Source: an uncultured Oscillospiraceae bacterium
GTDB taxonomy: Bacteria > Bacillota > Clostridia > Oscillospirales > Acutalibacteraceae
Length of the DNA stretch: 7,479 nt
Reading direction: 5' to 3'
Assembly (NCBI GenBank): GCA_900550095.1
Contig: URRG01000102.1
Coordinates: 1-7,479, forward strand
This document shows, piece after piece, positions 1-6,010 of this stretch. The number at the start of each line of letters is the position of its first letter. The stretch's first letter is position 1. The notes under the pieces are model-generated. The model worked only from the letters and a program-made list of their open reading frames with translations. It searched no databases and was not told the origin of the DNA. The position numbers and the translations under genes were made by a program.

Positions 1-583
1 CCACAGCCCTTTGGGGAATCTCCTTCATGGATTCCCCGATGGAAACCTGGAACAGCTGCATAATAGTGCGCCCAATCCGGATGATGAAGGGATTATGCGT
101 AGCCTCCAATACGGCGTAGTGAAAAGCCATATCGTCTTCCGCGGTCTGTGTTCCCCTTTCCACCGCCGCCGCAAAAGCGCCGTGTACTTCCCGGAGCCGG
201 GCGACATCCTCCTGCGTGGCTTTCTCCATAGCCAAAAGGGTATAGCTGGGCTCAAACATGCGGCGCAGCTCCAGGATATCCGAAACGCCGCCGTCGTCTA
301 TGAGCAGCTGGTACACCAAAGGGTTCACGCTTGTTTCGGAAACCCGGCGGGCTACAAAGGTGCCCTCCCCCTGGCGGGCCTCCACCACACCCAGGACCTC
401 CAGCATTTTGACGGCCTCCCGGACACTGGATTTCCCCACGCCAAGGCTTTCGCACAATTCCGTTTCCGTTGGAAGGCGATCACCGGGCTTTAGGCTCTTC
501 TGGATCAGAGCCTCTTTGATTCTCTCCATCACCATTTTGGAAAGACTTTTGTTTTTCACCGGCTTAAAAATATCGCTTTCCAT
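1..583 (-). CDS. FadR-subfamily GntR transcriptional regulator (partial, C-terminus outside window)
   Basis: A DNA-binding regulator; 194 codons are open from the ATG at 583-581 to the left edge, so the end of the gene is missing. Residues about 14-75 form a GntR winged helix-turn-helix: a PGDRLPTETELCESLGV stretch, then the recognition helix with GKSSVREAVKML, then the wing QGEGTF. Residues about 100-194 start an FCD ligand-binding domain: ILELRRMFEPSY helix and the metal-site element D151-x3-H155 (DMAFH), followed by the ATHNPF loop typical of the family. The start is supported by GGGAGG about 8 nt upstream and by alignment with the neighbouring regulator at 835. It is divergent from that gene, and the two are close paralogues (roughly 60% identical by eye, higher in the HTH). 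It probably heads or belongs to a leftward operon. Ligand unknown; sugar acids are common for this subfamily. Confidence 0.93.
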   Translation of the reverse strand, partial: MESDIFKPVKNKSLSKMVMERIKEALIQKSLKPGDRLPTETELCESLGVGKSSVREAVKMLEVLGVVEARQGEGTFVARRVSETSVNPLVYQLLIDDGGVSDILELRRMFEPSYTLLAMEKATQEDVARLREVHGAFAAAVERGTQTAEDDMAFHYAVLEATHNPFIIRIGRTIMQLFQVSIGESMKEIPQRAV

Positions 584-634
584 TCCTTTTCCCTCCCGTT
601 TGCGTATTTCTGTTTTTATCTTCTATTTTTCATA

Positions 635-664
635 ATTATAGCAATTCCTCTTTATGAAAAACAA
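635..664 (-). promoter_or_regulatory. Predicted sigma-A promoter for the leftward regulator
   Basis: On the minus strand, TTGTTT (664-659), an 18-bp spacer, then TATAAT (640-635). The -10 box is preceded by TGC, giving an extended -10 (TG-N-TATAAT) that can compensate for the weak -35. The predicted start site near 628 would leave a leader of about 45 nt before the ATG at 583. Prediction by motif and spacing only. Confidence 0.6.
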
Positions 665-760
665 TGGATTTTTACAATTTTTTGCAATTTCTTTCTCCCA
701 TGGTGTTCTGTATCTTGTATCACCAAAAAGAATCAATTAAAAATAAACATTTTATATATA

Positions 761-789
761 TTGACAACTCTATATCAGCATATTATAAT
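761..789 (+). promoter_or_regulatory. Consensus sigma-A promoter for the regulator-transporter operon
   Basis: TTGACA at 761-766 and TATAAT at 784-789, separated by exactly 17 bp: both hexamers match the sigma-70/sigma-A consensus at all positions. Transcription would start near 796, about 39 nt before the ATG of the regulator gene at 835. A promoter this strong in front of a regulator-led catabolic operon suggests that it is normally held down by a repressor, plausibly the product of the gene it drives. Confidence 0.82.
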
Positions 790-816
790 GTGAACATGTC
801 ATCAGATGAATTTATT

Positions 817-825
817 AGGAAAGGG
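817..825 (+). promoter_or_regulatory. Ribosome binding site deciding the regulator start at 835
   Basis: AGGAAAGGG ends 9 nt before the ATG at 835. It selects this start over in-frame upstream ATGs, such as that at 664, which lie in or before the promoter and lack a Shine-Dalgarno sequence. Alignment with the N-terminus of the divergent paralogue also supports 835. Confidence 0.7.
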
Positions 826-834
826 CTTTTACCT

Positions 835-1572
835 ATGAAAAATCATGCTCTGCCTTTCACCCCCATCAAAACCACAAACATTTCCAAATTGGTTATGGAA
901 AGCATCAAACAGGCTCTTCTGCGCCGGAGCCTGCAGCCAGGTGACCGGCTGCCTTCAGAAACCGAATTGTGTGAAAGCCTTGGGGTGGGGAAATCCAGTG
1001 TCCGCGAAGCCATCAAAATGCTGGAGGTTCTGGGCGTGGTGGAGACTCACCAGGGGGAGGGTACTTACATATCTGAAAAAATTCCTGAAAACAGCCTCAA
1101 TCCCCTTGTATTTCAACTTCTTATCGACTATGGGAACCACGCCGATATTCTGGAGCTGCGCCGTATTTTTGAACCGGCCTACACCAAACTTGCTATGGAA
1201 AACGCCAAAGAAGAGGATATCCGGCGCCTTTTCCTTCTCTGTGATCGCTTTGAATCTAAAATATCCCAGGGCTGCCAGAAGGCGGAGGACGACCTGGCCT
1301 TTCATTACGCCATTCTTGAGGCCACCCATAATCCCTTTGTGATCCGGATCGGCAAAACCATTTTGCAGCTATTTCAGGCCTCCATAGGGGAATCCATGCG
1401 CACGATTCCCCTGCAGGCCCTATCGGATCATAGGCGGATTTTGCAGGCCTTTATAAAAAAGGACGAGCAGGAACTGATATGCGCCGTGGAAAACAGCTTT
1501 CAGGGATGGGCCTCTGTCATGGCCAGGGAAGCCTGTGACCCCGGCCATAAAAAGGAGGAGGAATTTTTATGA
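835..1572 (+). CDS. FadR-subfamily GntR transcriptional regulator, operon leader
   Basis: A 245-residue cytoplasmic regulator, usual length for the FadR subfamily. Residues about 14-78 are the GntR winged helix (PGDRLPSETELCESLGV, recognition helix GKSSVREAIKML, wing HQGEGTY). Residues about 100-230 are the FCD effector domain: ILELRRIFEPAY, D153-x3-H157 (DLAFH), ATHNPF, and H199 in SDHRRI. Counting the family spacing from H199, the position that normally holds the last metal-binding His falls on Ser221 (ENSFQGW), so the metal site may be incomplete. The stop overlaps the next start (ATGA at 1569-1572), which implies translational coupling to the permeases. It is the first gene after the consensus promoter and probably autoregulates the operon. 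The very acidic/basic tail (HKKEEEFL) is where the downstream ribosome binding site is embedded. Effector unknown. Confidence 0.93.
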   Translation: MKNHALPFTPIKTTNISKLVMESIKQALLRRSLQPGDRLPSETELCESLGVGKSSVREAIKMLEVLGVVETHQGEGTYISEKIPENSLNPLVFQLLIDYGNHADILELRRIFEPAYTKLAMENAKEEDIRRLFLLCDRFESKISQGCQKAEDDLAFHYAILEATHNPFVIRIGKTILQLFQASIGESMRTIPLQALSDHRRILQAFIKKDEQELICAVENSFQGWASVMAREACDPGHKKEEEFL

Positions 1573-2519
1573 CTGCCCTGACCGCTGTAAAAAGAAAGCC
1601 CGGTTTTTTCGGGAAAATTGCCAAACACAAACTGCTGTTTCTCATGCTTCTTCCCGCGCTTCTCTATTTTCTGGTTTTTCGCTATGGCTCCATGCTGGGG
1701 CTTCTCATCGCCTTTCAGGATTACAGGCCGGTAATGGGCCAGGGATTTTACGAAACGATTTTCACAGGGGAATGGGTGGGATTCAAACACTTTTCTTTTT
1801 TCTTCACAAGCCCCAACGGCCTTCAGGTTTTGTTAAACACAGTTCTCATCAGTCTCTATAAAATGATCTTTGGTTTTCCCTCGGCCGTAATTCTGGCTTT
1901 GCTGCTCAACGAGGTGCGCAATCAGCGTTTCAAAAAAGCCGTGCAGACGATCAGTTATCTTCCCCATTTTATGTCTTGGGTTATTCTGGCAGGTATTCTC
2001 AGGGTCATTCTCTCGCCGGATTACGGTGTTTTGATTCCTGTTTTTGACTTTTTCGGTATGGAACATATCAATCTTCTGGGCGATACGCGTTATTTCCGGG
2101 GACTCTTGGTGGTTTCGGAAATCTGGCAGAACGTGGGTTGGGATTCCGTCATCTATCTGGCTGCCTTAAGCTCCCTGGATATTACACAGTATGAGGCCGC
2201 CCGCATAGACGGAGCCAGCCGGCTGCAGCAGATCCGATACATCACGCTTCCCGGCATCGCGGGCACCATCACCATTATGTTCATCCTCCGCACCGGGCAG
2301 ATCCTCAACGCAGGGTTCGACCAGGTGTTCAATCTCATCAATGCGGCCGTTTACAGCGTGGGCGATATCATCGACACCTTTGTATATCGTATCGGCCTCC
2401 AGGAAGCCCAATACAGCTACACAGCCGCCATCGGCTTCTTTAAATCCCTGGTGGGATTTGTCATGGTCCTGGGAACAAACACCATTGCCAAAAAGATGGG
2501 GCATGAAAGCGTATTATAG
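1569..2519 (+). CDS. CUT1-family sugar ABC transporter permease, LplB-like
   Basis: Inner-membrane permease of 316 residues that pairs with the product of the next gene to form the channel of a carbohydrate importer. Hydrophobic segments fall at about 22-42, 88-114, 128-148, 178-202, 230-247 and 286-304, the six-helix plan of the family. The EAA loop that docks the ATPase is at about 208-228, with E209-A-A-x-I-D-G215-A and a downstream LP. The ...KHKLLFLMLLPALLYFLVFRYGS-type opening and the short tail after the last helix are typical of LplB/YtcP-group permeases from Firmicutes. AGGAGGAGG sits just upstream (1553-1561), inside the end of the regulator gene, and the ATG overlaps the regulator stop by 4 bp. 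No ATPase is encoded in the window; such systems usually borrow a shared MsmK-type ATPase. Family is certain; the substrate is not predictable. Confidence 0.93.
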   Translation: MTALTAVKRKPGFFGKIAKHKLLFLMLLPALLYFLVFRYGSMLGLLIAFQDYRPVMGQGFYETIFTGEWVGFKHFSFFFTSPNGLQVLLNTVLISLYKMIFGFPSAVILALLLNEVRNQRFKKAVQTISYLPHFMSWVILAGILRVILSPDYGVLIPVFDFFGMEHINLLGDTRYFRGLLVVSEIWQNVGWDSVIYLAALSSLDITQYEAARIDGASRLQQIRYITLPGIAGTITIMFILRTGQILNAGFDQVFNLINAAVYSVGDIIDTFVYRIGLQEAQYSYTAAIGFFKSLVGFVMVLGTNTIAKKMGHESVL

Positions 2520-2526
2520 GGGGCGG
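2518..2526 (+). promoter_or_regulatory. Ribosome binding site for the second permease
   Basis: AGGGGGCGG overlaps the end of the first permease's TAG stop and lies 6 nt before the ATG at 2533. It selects 2533 rather than the in-frame ATG at 2341, which is inside the upstream permease and would add 64 non-family residues. Confidence 0.6.
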
Positions 2527-2532
2527 TATAGT

Positions 2533-3405
2533 ATGAAAATCAAAAGGACAAAATCAGAGTTCATCTTTGACACGGTCAACGGCATTCTGTTAGTGCTTCT
2601 CTGCATCGTGATGCTGTATCCCTTTATCCATGTGACGGCCGTGGCCTTCAGCACCCAGGCGGAAGCTGTCCGGCCCGGCCTGCACCTCTATCCCAGAGAG
2701 GTGGATTTCAGCGCCATGGAGCAGGTGCTTAGCGCCCCTGAAATCTGGCAGGCCTACGGAAACACCATATTCCGCACGGTGATAGGCACCATTCTATCCG
2801 TAGTCTGCACAGGAATGGGAGCATATGCCATATCTAAGCCTTATCTTCCCTTCAAAAAGGGCATCATGATGTTCGTTCTGTTCGCTATGTTCTTTTCCGG
2901 CGGCATGATCCCGGATTATCTGCTCATCCGCAGCCTGAACCTTATGAACAGCATGTGGTCCATGATCCTTCCTTCCCTCGTATGGGGATTCAATATGATC
3001 GTCATGCGGAATTTTTTCGAAGGGATCCCCGCAAGCCTGGAAGAATCCGCCCTTTTGGACGGCGCAAACGATTTCGTTGTTTTCACAAGGATCTACGCTC
3101 CCCTTTCAAAGCCCGTCATCGCCACTGTGGGCATGTGGATGGCTGTCCACCATTGGAATTCCTATATGGACAACCTCCTCTATGTAACAGACAACAGCAA
3201 ATACGTCCTTCAGCGGATGATCCGAAATCTGATTATCGACGCCCAGTCCAGCTATATGGAGTCCATGTCCAGCAGCGCATCCCTTTCGCCGGAATCCATG
3301 AAGGCGGCCACCATATTGGTTTCCGTTCTTCCCATCGTCTTTGTCTACCCGTTCGCGCAAAAATATTTTATGAAAGGAGTCATGATAGGAGCGGTAAAAG
3401 GATAA
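2533..3405 (+). CDS. CUT1-family sugar ABC transporter permease, LplC/YtcP-like
   Basis: Second membrane half of the importer, 290 residues, normal for this subgroup. Hydrophobic segments are at about 15-40, 79-100, 110-131, 140-160, 192-208 and 259-278. The EAA loop is at about 169-191: E170-E-S-A-L-L-D176-G177-A with a following AP in place of the common LP. The C-terminus FMKGVMIGAVKG is the characteristic ending of LplC/YtcP proteins. The loop between helices 5 and 6 is Ser/Met-rich (SSYMESMSSSASLSPESM), as is usual for the subgroup where it faces the binding protein. It starts 13 bp after the first permease and is followed by a 140-bp spacer before the binding-protein gene, the only real break in the operon. 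Function as importer subunit is secure by family; the transported sugar is not known. Confidence 0.93.
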   Translation: MKIKRTKSEFIFDTVNGILLVLLCIVMLYPFIHVTAVAFSTQAEAVRPGLHLYPREVDFSAMEQVLSAPEIWQAYGNTIFRTVIGTILSVVCTGMGAYAISKPYLPFKKGIMMFVLFAMFFSGGMIPDYLLIRSLNLMNSMWSMILPSLVWGFNMIVMRNFFEGIPASLEESALLDGANDFVVFTRIYAPLSKPVIATVGMWMAVHHWNSYMDNLLYVTDNSKYVLQRMIRNLIIDAQSSYMESMSSSASLSPESMKAATILVSVLPIVFVYPFAQKYFMKGVMIGAVKG

Positions 3406-3411
3406 GCAGCC

Positions 3412-3499
3412 CTGTTTCAGCATTTCTGTACTTGCGTACCTGAGCACTTCAGCGTTTTTGCATGTCTGCATGTCCGCATTTTTACAATTCTACAATTCA
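3412..3499 (+). repeat. Degenerate 8-bp tandem repeat in the spacer before the binding-protein gene
   Basis: Eleven consecutive 8-mers can be read without a gap: CTGTTTCA, GCATTTCT, GTACTTGC, GTACCTGA, GCACTTCA, GCGTTTTT, GCATGTCT, GCATGTCC, GCATTTTT, ACAATTCT, ACAATTCA. Most begin with a G-C/T-A-like triplet and end T-T/G-C-N; the pairs GCATGTCT/GCATGTCC and ACAATTCT/ACAATTCA are nearly perfect. The array starts 6 bp after the permease stop and fills most of the 140-bp spacer. It is noncoding on the plus strand as judged by the downstream start site. Origin by slippage and drift is the simple explanation; a role as a repeated protein or RNA target is possible. Confidence 0.7.
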
Positions 3500-3509
3500 C
3501 CATTATTTT
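3481..3509 (+). promoter_or_regulatory. Possible internal promoter for the binding-protein gene
   Basis: TTTACA (3481-3486), 17 bp, TATTTT (3504-3509). The -35 matches 5 of 6 and the -10 matches 4 of 6 consensus positions, at optimal spacing. A separate promoter would fit the usual need for more binding protein than permease. It overlaps the right end of the 8-bp repeat. Weak by sequence alone. Confidence 0.35.
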
Positions 3510-3530
3510 GCTGAACACACTATGAAGCAA

Positions 3531-3539
3531 AAAGGAGGT
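3531..3539 (+). promoter_or_regulatory. Strong ribosome binding site of the binding-protein gene
   Basis: AAAGGAGG followed by TT, with the AGGAGG core (3533-3538) 7 nt before the ATG at 3546. Near-perfect complement to the 16S rRNA tail. It sets the start at 3546 rather than at the in-frame ATG at 3462 inside the repeat or the one at 3522 just before this site. Confidence 0.85.
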
Positions 3540-3545
3540 TGTCCC

Positions 3546-5216
3546 ATGAAAAGTACGAAAACCACAAAAAGTACAAAAAGCACAAAAAGCGCCAAATGCC
3601 CCAAAAACAGGCAAAGACGGCTATGCCCGGTGCTGGCTCTGATTGCAGCCCTCTCCATGCTGCTGGCCTGCGGCAGCCAGCCGGGCCAAACAAGCGGAGG
3701 AGAAAGCACCCAGGGCTCCCAGAGCGGGCAGCAGGGCTCAAGTTCTTCCGTTACAGAAGAAACGGTGCATATTTCCTATATGTGCACCCTGGATCTTGCG
3801 CTGCAGGATTCCTATGTGACGCAGAAGCTGCCTGAGCTTCTGAAAAAATACGGTTACAATGTGGAGCTGGAAATGCGCTCTCTCGGCACCCACGACCCCG
3901 CGGAATGGGATCAGAAATTCCAGCTGGCCGTCACCTCGGGAGAGGCCCCGCCGGATATCATCCAGCTGGGGGCGCTCAACACCATCGCCCTGAACGCAGG
4001 ATGGTTCGCCCCTATATCAGAGGATCTGGTAAAGGAAAGCATGCCGAAATACTATGAGCAGGTTCAGAAAATCTATGAGCCCATGTGGGCATGGGGCAAG
4101 GATCCGAAGGACGGCGCCCTCTATGGCATCCCCTCCTTCAATATGTATGGCCCCACACGCCACACTCTGGCCTACAGGGGAGATTGGCTGGAACAGTTCG
4201 ACATGGAGCCTCCCACTACCATTGAGGAATTTGAGGTCTGGCTGCAGAAATGCAGGACAGAGGATCCCAACGGGAACGGTCAGGCAGACGAATACGGCTA
4301 TACCTCCCAGGATGCAGACGGATATCTGGCCGAGGTATTCGGAGCCTACGGCATCATGCCCGGCCAATGGATGCTGCGGGACGACAAAATCGTATACGGC
4401 AGCATCCAGCCGGAGGCGAAAGATGCGCTGCTCCTGCTGAAAAAGTGGTATGACAACGACTGGATCCCAAAGGGCATAATGACTACCGCCAAACGAGACA
4501 ACGACTTTTACGCCGGCATCGTGGGAACCATGGGGCAGGCGGGCGGCTACGCCCCGGCTATCGTGCCCAGCGGCTCTTATACGGCGGCCCTTCAGGCCCA
4601 GAACCCCGGAGCATACATCGTTGGGGCTCCCTCCTTCAAGGGGCCGGAGGGCCATTCCGGAACCTATGAATGGGGCCCAAAGAAATATGTGCTGACATTC
4701 GGTTCCCATCTGGATGAGGAAAAGATCCGCTATATCATGGGTATGTTTGAAACCATCGCTTCTGAAAAAGAGCTGTTTGAGCTCGCCATGCTGGGTGAAC
4801 GGGGCGTCCACTGGGATTTTGCCGACCCGGAGGCGGAAAGCGGCGCCACCGTATTTCTGGAGCCATATACGGACTTTACGAAAAAGCTCAATGAGGTGGG
4901 AGTCCGCGAGCTGAGCGAAAGCGCCTGGTGCCCCGTATGGATCGAAGAGGTATACACAAACTACATGGATCCGCTGGCCATCGAATACGCAAATCAGAAC
5001 GAAGGGTATTTCGATCCCCTCTTGGGTATCACCCTGAATTCGGATCCCCTCTATAAGGAAAACCTCAACAACTATGTGAAGGAATTCTATCTGGGGGTTA
5101 TAACCGGAAAAAACAGCATCGATGAATTCGACAGCTTTGTGGAAAAATGGTACAGCGACGGCGGTGAAATCCTGACCCAGGAAGCCAATCAGCTCTATGA
5201 CACCATGTTCCGCTAG
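3546..5216 (+). CDS. Extracellular solute-binding lipoprotein of a sugar ABC importer (LplA/LipO-like)
   Basis: A 556-residue lipoprotein, the usual size for the long binding proteins that accompany LplB/LplC permeases. The signal peptide has an unusually long n-region with KST repeats (residues 2-17) and a basic NRQRR (21-25), a hydrophobic core about 28-40, and the lipobox LLAC with lipidated Cys42. A Ser/Gly/Gln-rich tether follows (about 43-70). The mature domain begins near 72 (ETVHISYMC). It holds the DPNGNGQADEYG loop at 240-251, a D-x-N-x-N calcium-loop-like element common in this family, and many surface Trp/Tyr residues suited to sugar stacking. The C-terminal helix with SFVEKWYSDGGEILTQEANQ is also typical. 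It captures substrate outside the membrane and delivers it to the two permeases encoded just upstream. It is followed after 12 bp by the amidohydrolase gene. Substrate not predictable; its size favours oligosaccharides or glycoconjugates. Confidence 0.93.
   Translation: MKSTKTTKSTKSTKSAKCPKNRQRRLCPVLALIAALSMLLACGSQPGQTSGGESTQGSQSGQQGSSSSVTEETVHISYMCTLDLALQDSYVTQKLPELLKKYGYNVELEMRSLGTHDPAEWDQKFQLAVTSGEAPPDIIQLGALNTIALNAGWFAPISEDLVKESMPKYYEQVQKIYEPMWAWGKDPKDGALYGIPSFNMYGPTRHTLAYRGDWLEQFDMEPPTTIEEFEVWLQKCRTEDPNGNGQADEYGYTSQDADGYLAEVFGAYGIMPGQWMLRDDKIVYGSIQPEAKDALLLLKKWYDNDWIPKGIMTTAKRDNDFYAGIVGTMGQAGGYAPAIVPSGSYTAALQAQNPGAYIVGAPSFKGPEGHSGTYEWGPKKYVLTFGSHLDEEKIRYIMGMFETIASEKELFELAMLGERGVHWDFADPEAESGATVFLEPYTDFTKKLNEVGVRELSESAWCPVWIEEVYTNYMDPLAIEYANQNEGYFDPLLGITLNSDPLYKENLNNYVKEFYLGVITGKNSIDEFDSFVEKWYSDGGEILTQEANQLYDTMFR
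3549..3611 (+). repeat. 9-bp tandem repeat inside the signal-peptide coding region
   Basis: Seven in-frame 9-bp units: AAAAGTACG, AAAACCACA, AAAAGTACA, AAAAGCACA, AAAAGCGCC, AAATGCCCC, AAAAACAGG. The first five are close copies and encode KST, KTT, KST, KST, KSA; the last two have drifted. They extend the positively charged n-region of the lipoprotein signal. Because units are a multiple of three, copy-number change would lengthen or shorten this region without a frameshift. Confidence 0.75.
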
Positions 5217-5228
5217 AAAGGAGTTCCC

Positions 5229-5987
5229 ATGATCATTGATGCAGACACCCACATCTCCCCCATCCGGGGACCTCTCACCATCCCTGCGGAGGAGCTGATC
5301 TGCCACATGGACCGCAGCGGCGTCAACAAGGCCGTCTGCTGGCTGCAGCCCCCCTATATGCGTTTGATCGATGACTCCCTGCAATATCTGTATCAGTCCG
5401 TAAAAAAATATCCGGACCGGCTGCTGGGCTTTGGCTGGGCGGATCCCCACCTGGGCCTTCAAAAGGGAAGAGATACGATTCGCCGCTGTGTGGAGGAATA
5501 CGGTTTTTACGGCGTCAAGCTCAACGGGGCCCAAAACAGCTTTTATATCGACGATGAAAGCATATCCCTGCCCCTGGCGGAGGAAGTCGCAAAAACGGGG
5601 AAGCTGCTGGCCTTCCACATTGGGGCGGACGAATACGATTTCACCCATCCCTACCGGGCCATGAAGGTGGCGAAACGGTTCCCCGAAACCACCATCCTGC
5701 TGGTGCATATGGGGGGCTCCGGTATCCCCGATCTTTCAAAAGCCTGCATAGAGGTTGCGAAGGAATGCCCCAATGTTCACTTGGTGGGAAGCAATATCGG
5801 CTGGAAAAAGGTGATCTCCGCCATTCGGGAGCTTGGAGCGGAGCGCGTCAGCTTCGGAAGCGATCTGCCTTTTTCCGACATGCACGCCGACTTGGAAGCG
5901 TATAAGGCTTTTCTATCCGACTATTTTACACAGGAAGAAAAGGAGCTCGTTTTGGGAAAAAATATAGAGCGGGTATTCCGGCTCTGA
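5229..5987 (+). CDS. Amidohydrolase-2 family metal-dependent hydrolase
   Basis: A 252-residue cytoplasmic TIM-barrel hydrolase of the amidohydrolase superfamily (PF04909-like). The strand-1 metal motif reads D4-x-D6-x-H8 (IIDADTHISP), a known variation of HxH with Asp in the first ligand position. Other expected metal or catalytic residues are visible: H130 (LAFHIGADE), H160 (LLVHMGGSG) and D212 (SFGSDLPFSD), the usual Asp at the end of strand 8. K97 in YGVKLNG lies where the family has a strand with a conserved lysine or substrate contact. Family members act as decarboxylases, lactonases and related C-C or C-O hydrolases. Next to a sugar importer and a GH30-like protein, a sugar-lactonase or similar role is plausible but inferred. 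AAAGGAG (5217-5223) begins directly after the upstream stop and lies 5 nt before the ATG. No signal peptide. Confidence 0.85.
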   Translation: MIIDADTHISPIRGPLTIPAEELICHMDRSGVNKAVCWLQPPYMRLIDDSLQYLYQSVKKYPDRLLGFGWADPHLGLQKGRDTIRRCVEEYGFYGVKLNGAQNSFYIDDESISLPLAEEVAKTGKLLAFHIGADEYDFTHPYRAMKVAKRFPETTILLVHMGGSGIPDLSKACIEVAKECPNVHLVGSNIGWKKVISAIRELGAERVSFGSDLPFSDMHADLEAYKAFLSDYFTQEEKELVLGKNIERVFRL

Positions 5988-5990
5988 CAA

Positions 5991-5997
5991 AAGGAGG
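5991..5997 (+). promoter_or_regulatory. Ribosome binding site of the GH30-like gene
   Basis: AAGGAGG lies 13 nt before the ATG at 6011 and 25 nt before a second in-frame ATG at 6023. Even the nearer spacing is longer than the optimum; no alternative start codon lies between, so 6011 is preferred. The conserved domain begins after both, so the protein differs by only four residues. Confidence 0.65.
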
Positions 5998-6010
5998 CAG
6001 CGCTACTACA

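Larger units (their letters stand above)
584..834. promoter_or_regulatory. Divergent AT-rich intergenic control region
   Basis: This 251-bp gene-free stretch separates the two divergent FadR-type regulators and is far richer in A+T than the flanking genes. It contains a likely leftward promoter (635-664) and a consensus rightward promoter (761-789), leaving about 95 bp between the two -35 elements. Between them are short repeated motifs: two CAATT boxes 10 bp apart (675-679 and 685-689) and a GTATC direct repeat (710-714 and 717-721). I found no long, clean palindrome that could be called an operator with confidence, although both regulators very likely bind here. A reading frame from 664 runs through the promoter into the regulator gene, but it has no ribosome binding site and is not considered coding. 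Confidence 0.8.

Noticed and set aside
11..635. Plus-strand open frames across the leftward regulator
   Set aside because: They are shadows of the minus-strand gene, whose winged-helix and FCD motifs align without gaps to the neighbouring paralogue.
705..724. Operator candidate around the GTATC direct repeat (710-714, 717-721) with GGTG/CACC ends
   Set aside because: The inverted match is only four bases per arm with mismatches inside, too weak to call.
664..834. In-frame 57-residue N-terminal extension of the operon regulator
   Set aside because: It would contain the consensus promoter, lacks a ribosome binding site and is not seen in the paralogue; the start at 835 has AGGAAAGGG upstream.
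2341..2532. In-frame 64-residue extension of the second permease
   Set aside because: It lies inside the first permease gene in another frame; the start at 2533 gives the normal family N-terminus and a ribosome binding site.
3412..3499. CRISPR array as an explanation for the repeat
   Set aside because: Units are only 8 bp, contiguous and without spacers, and there are no cas genes nearby.
4017..5708. Long minus-strand open frame of 563 codons opposite the binding-protein and amidohydrolase genes
   Set aside because: It spans two well-supported plus-strand genes and their junction, has no family resemblance or suitable start signal, and is explained by codon bias that leaves the antisense frame open.
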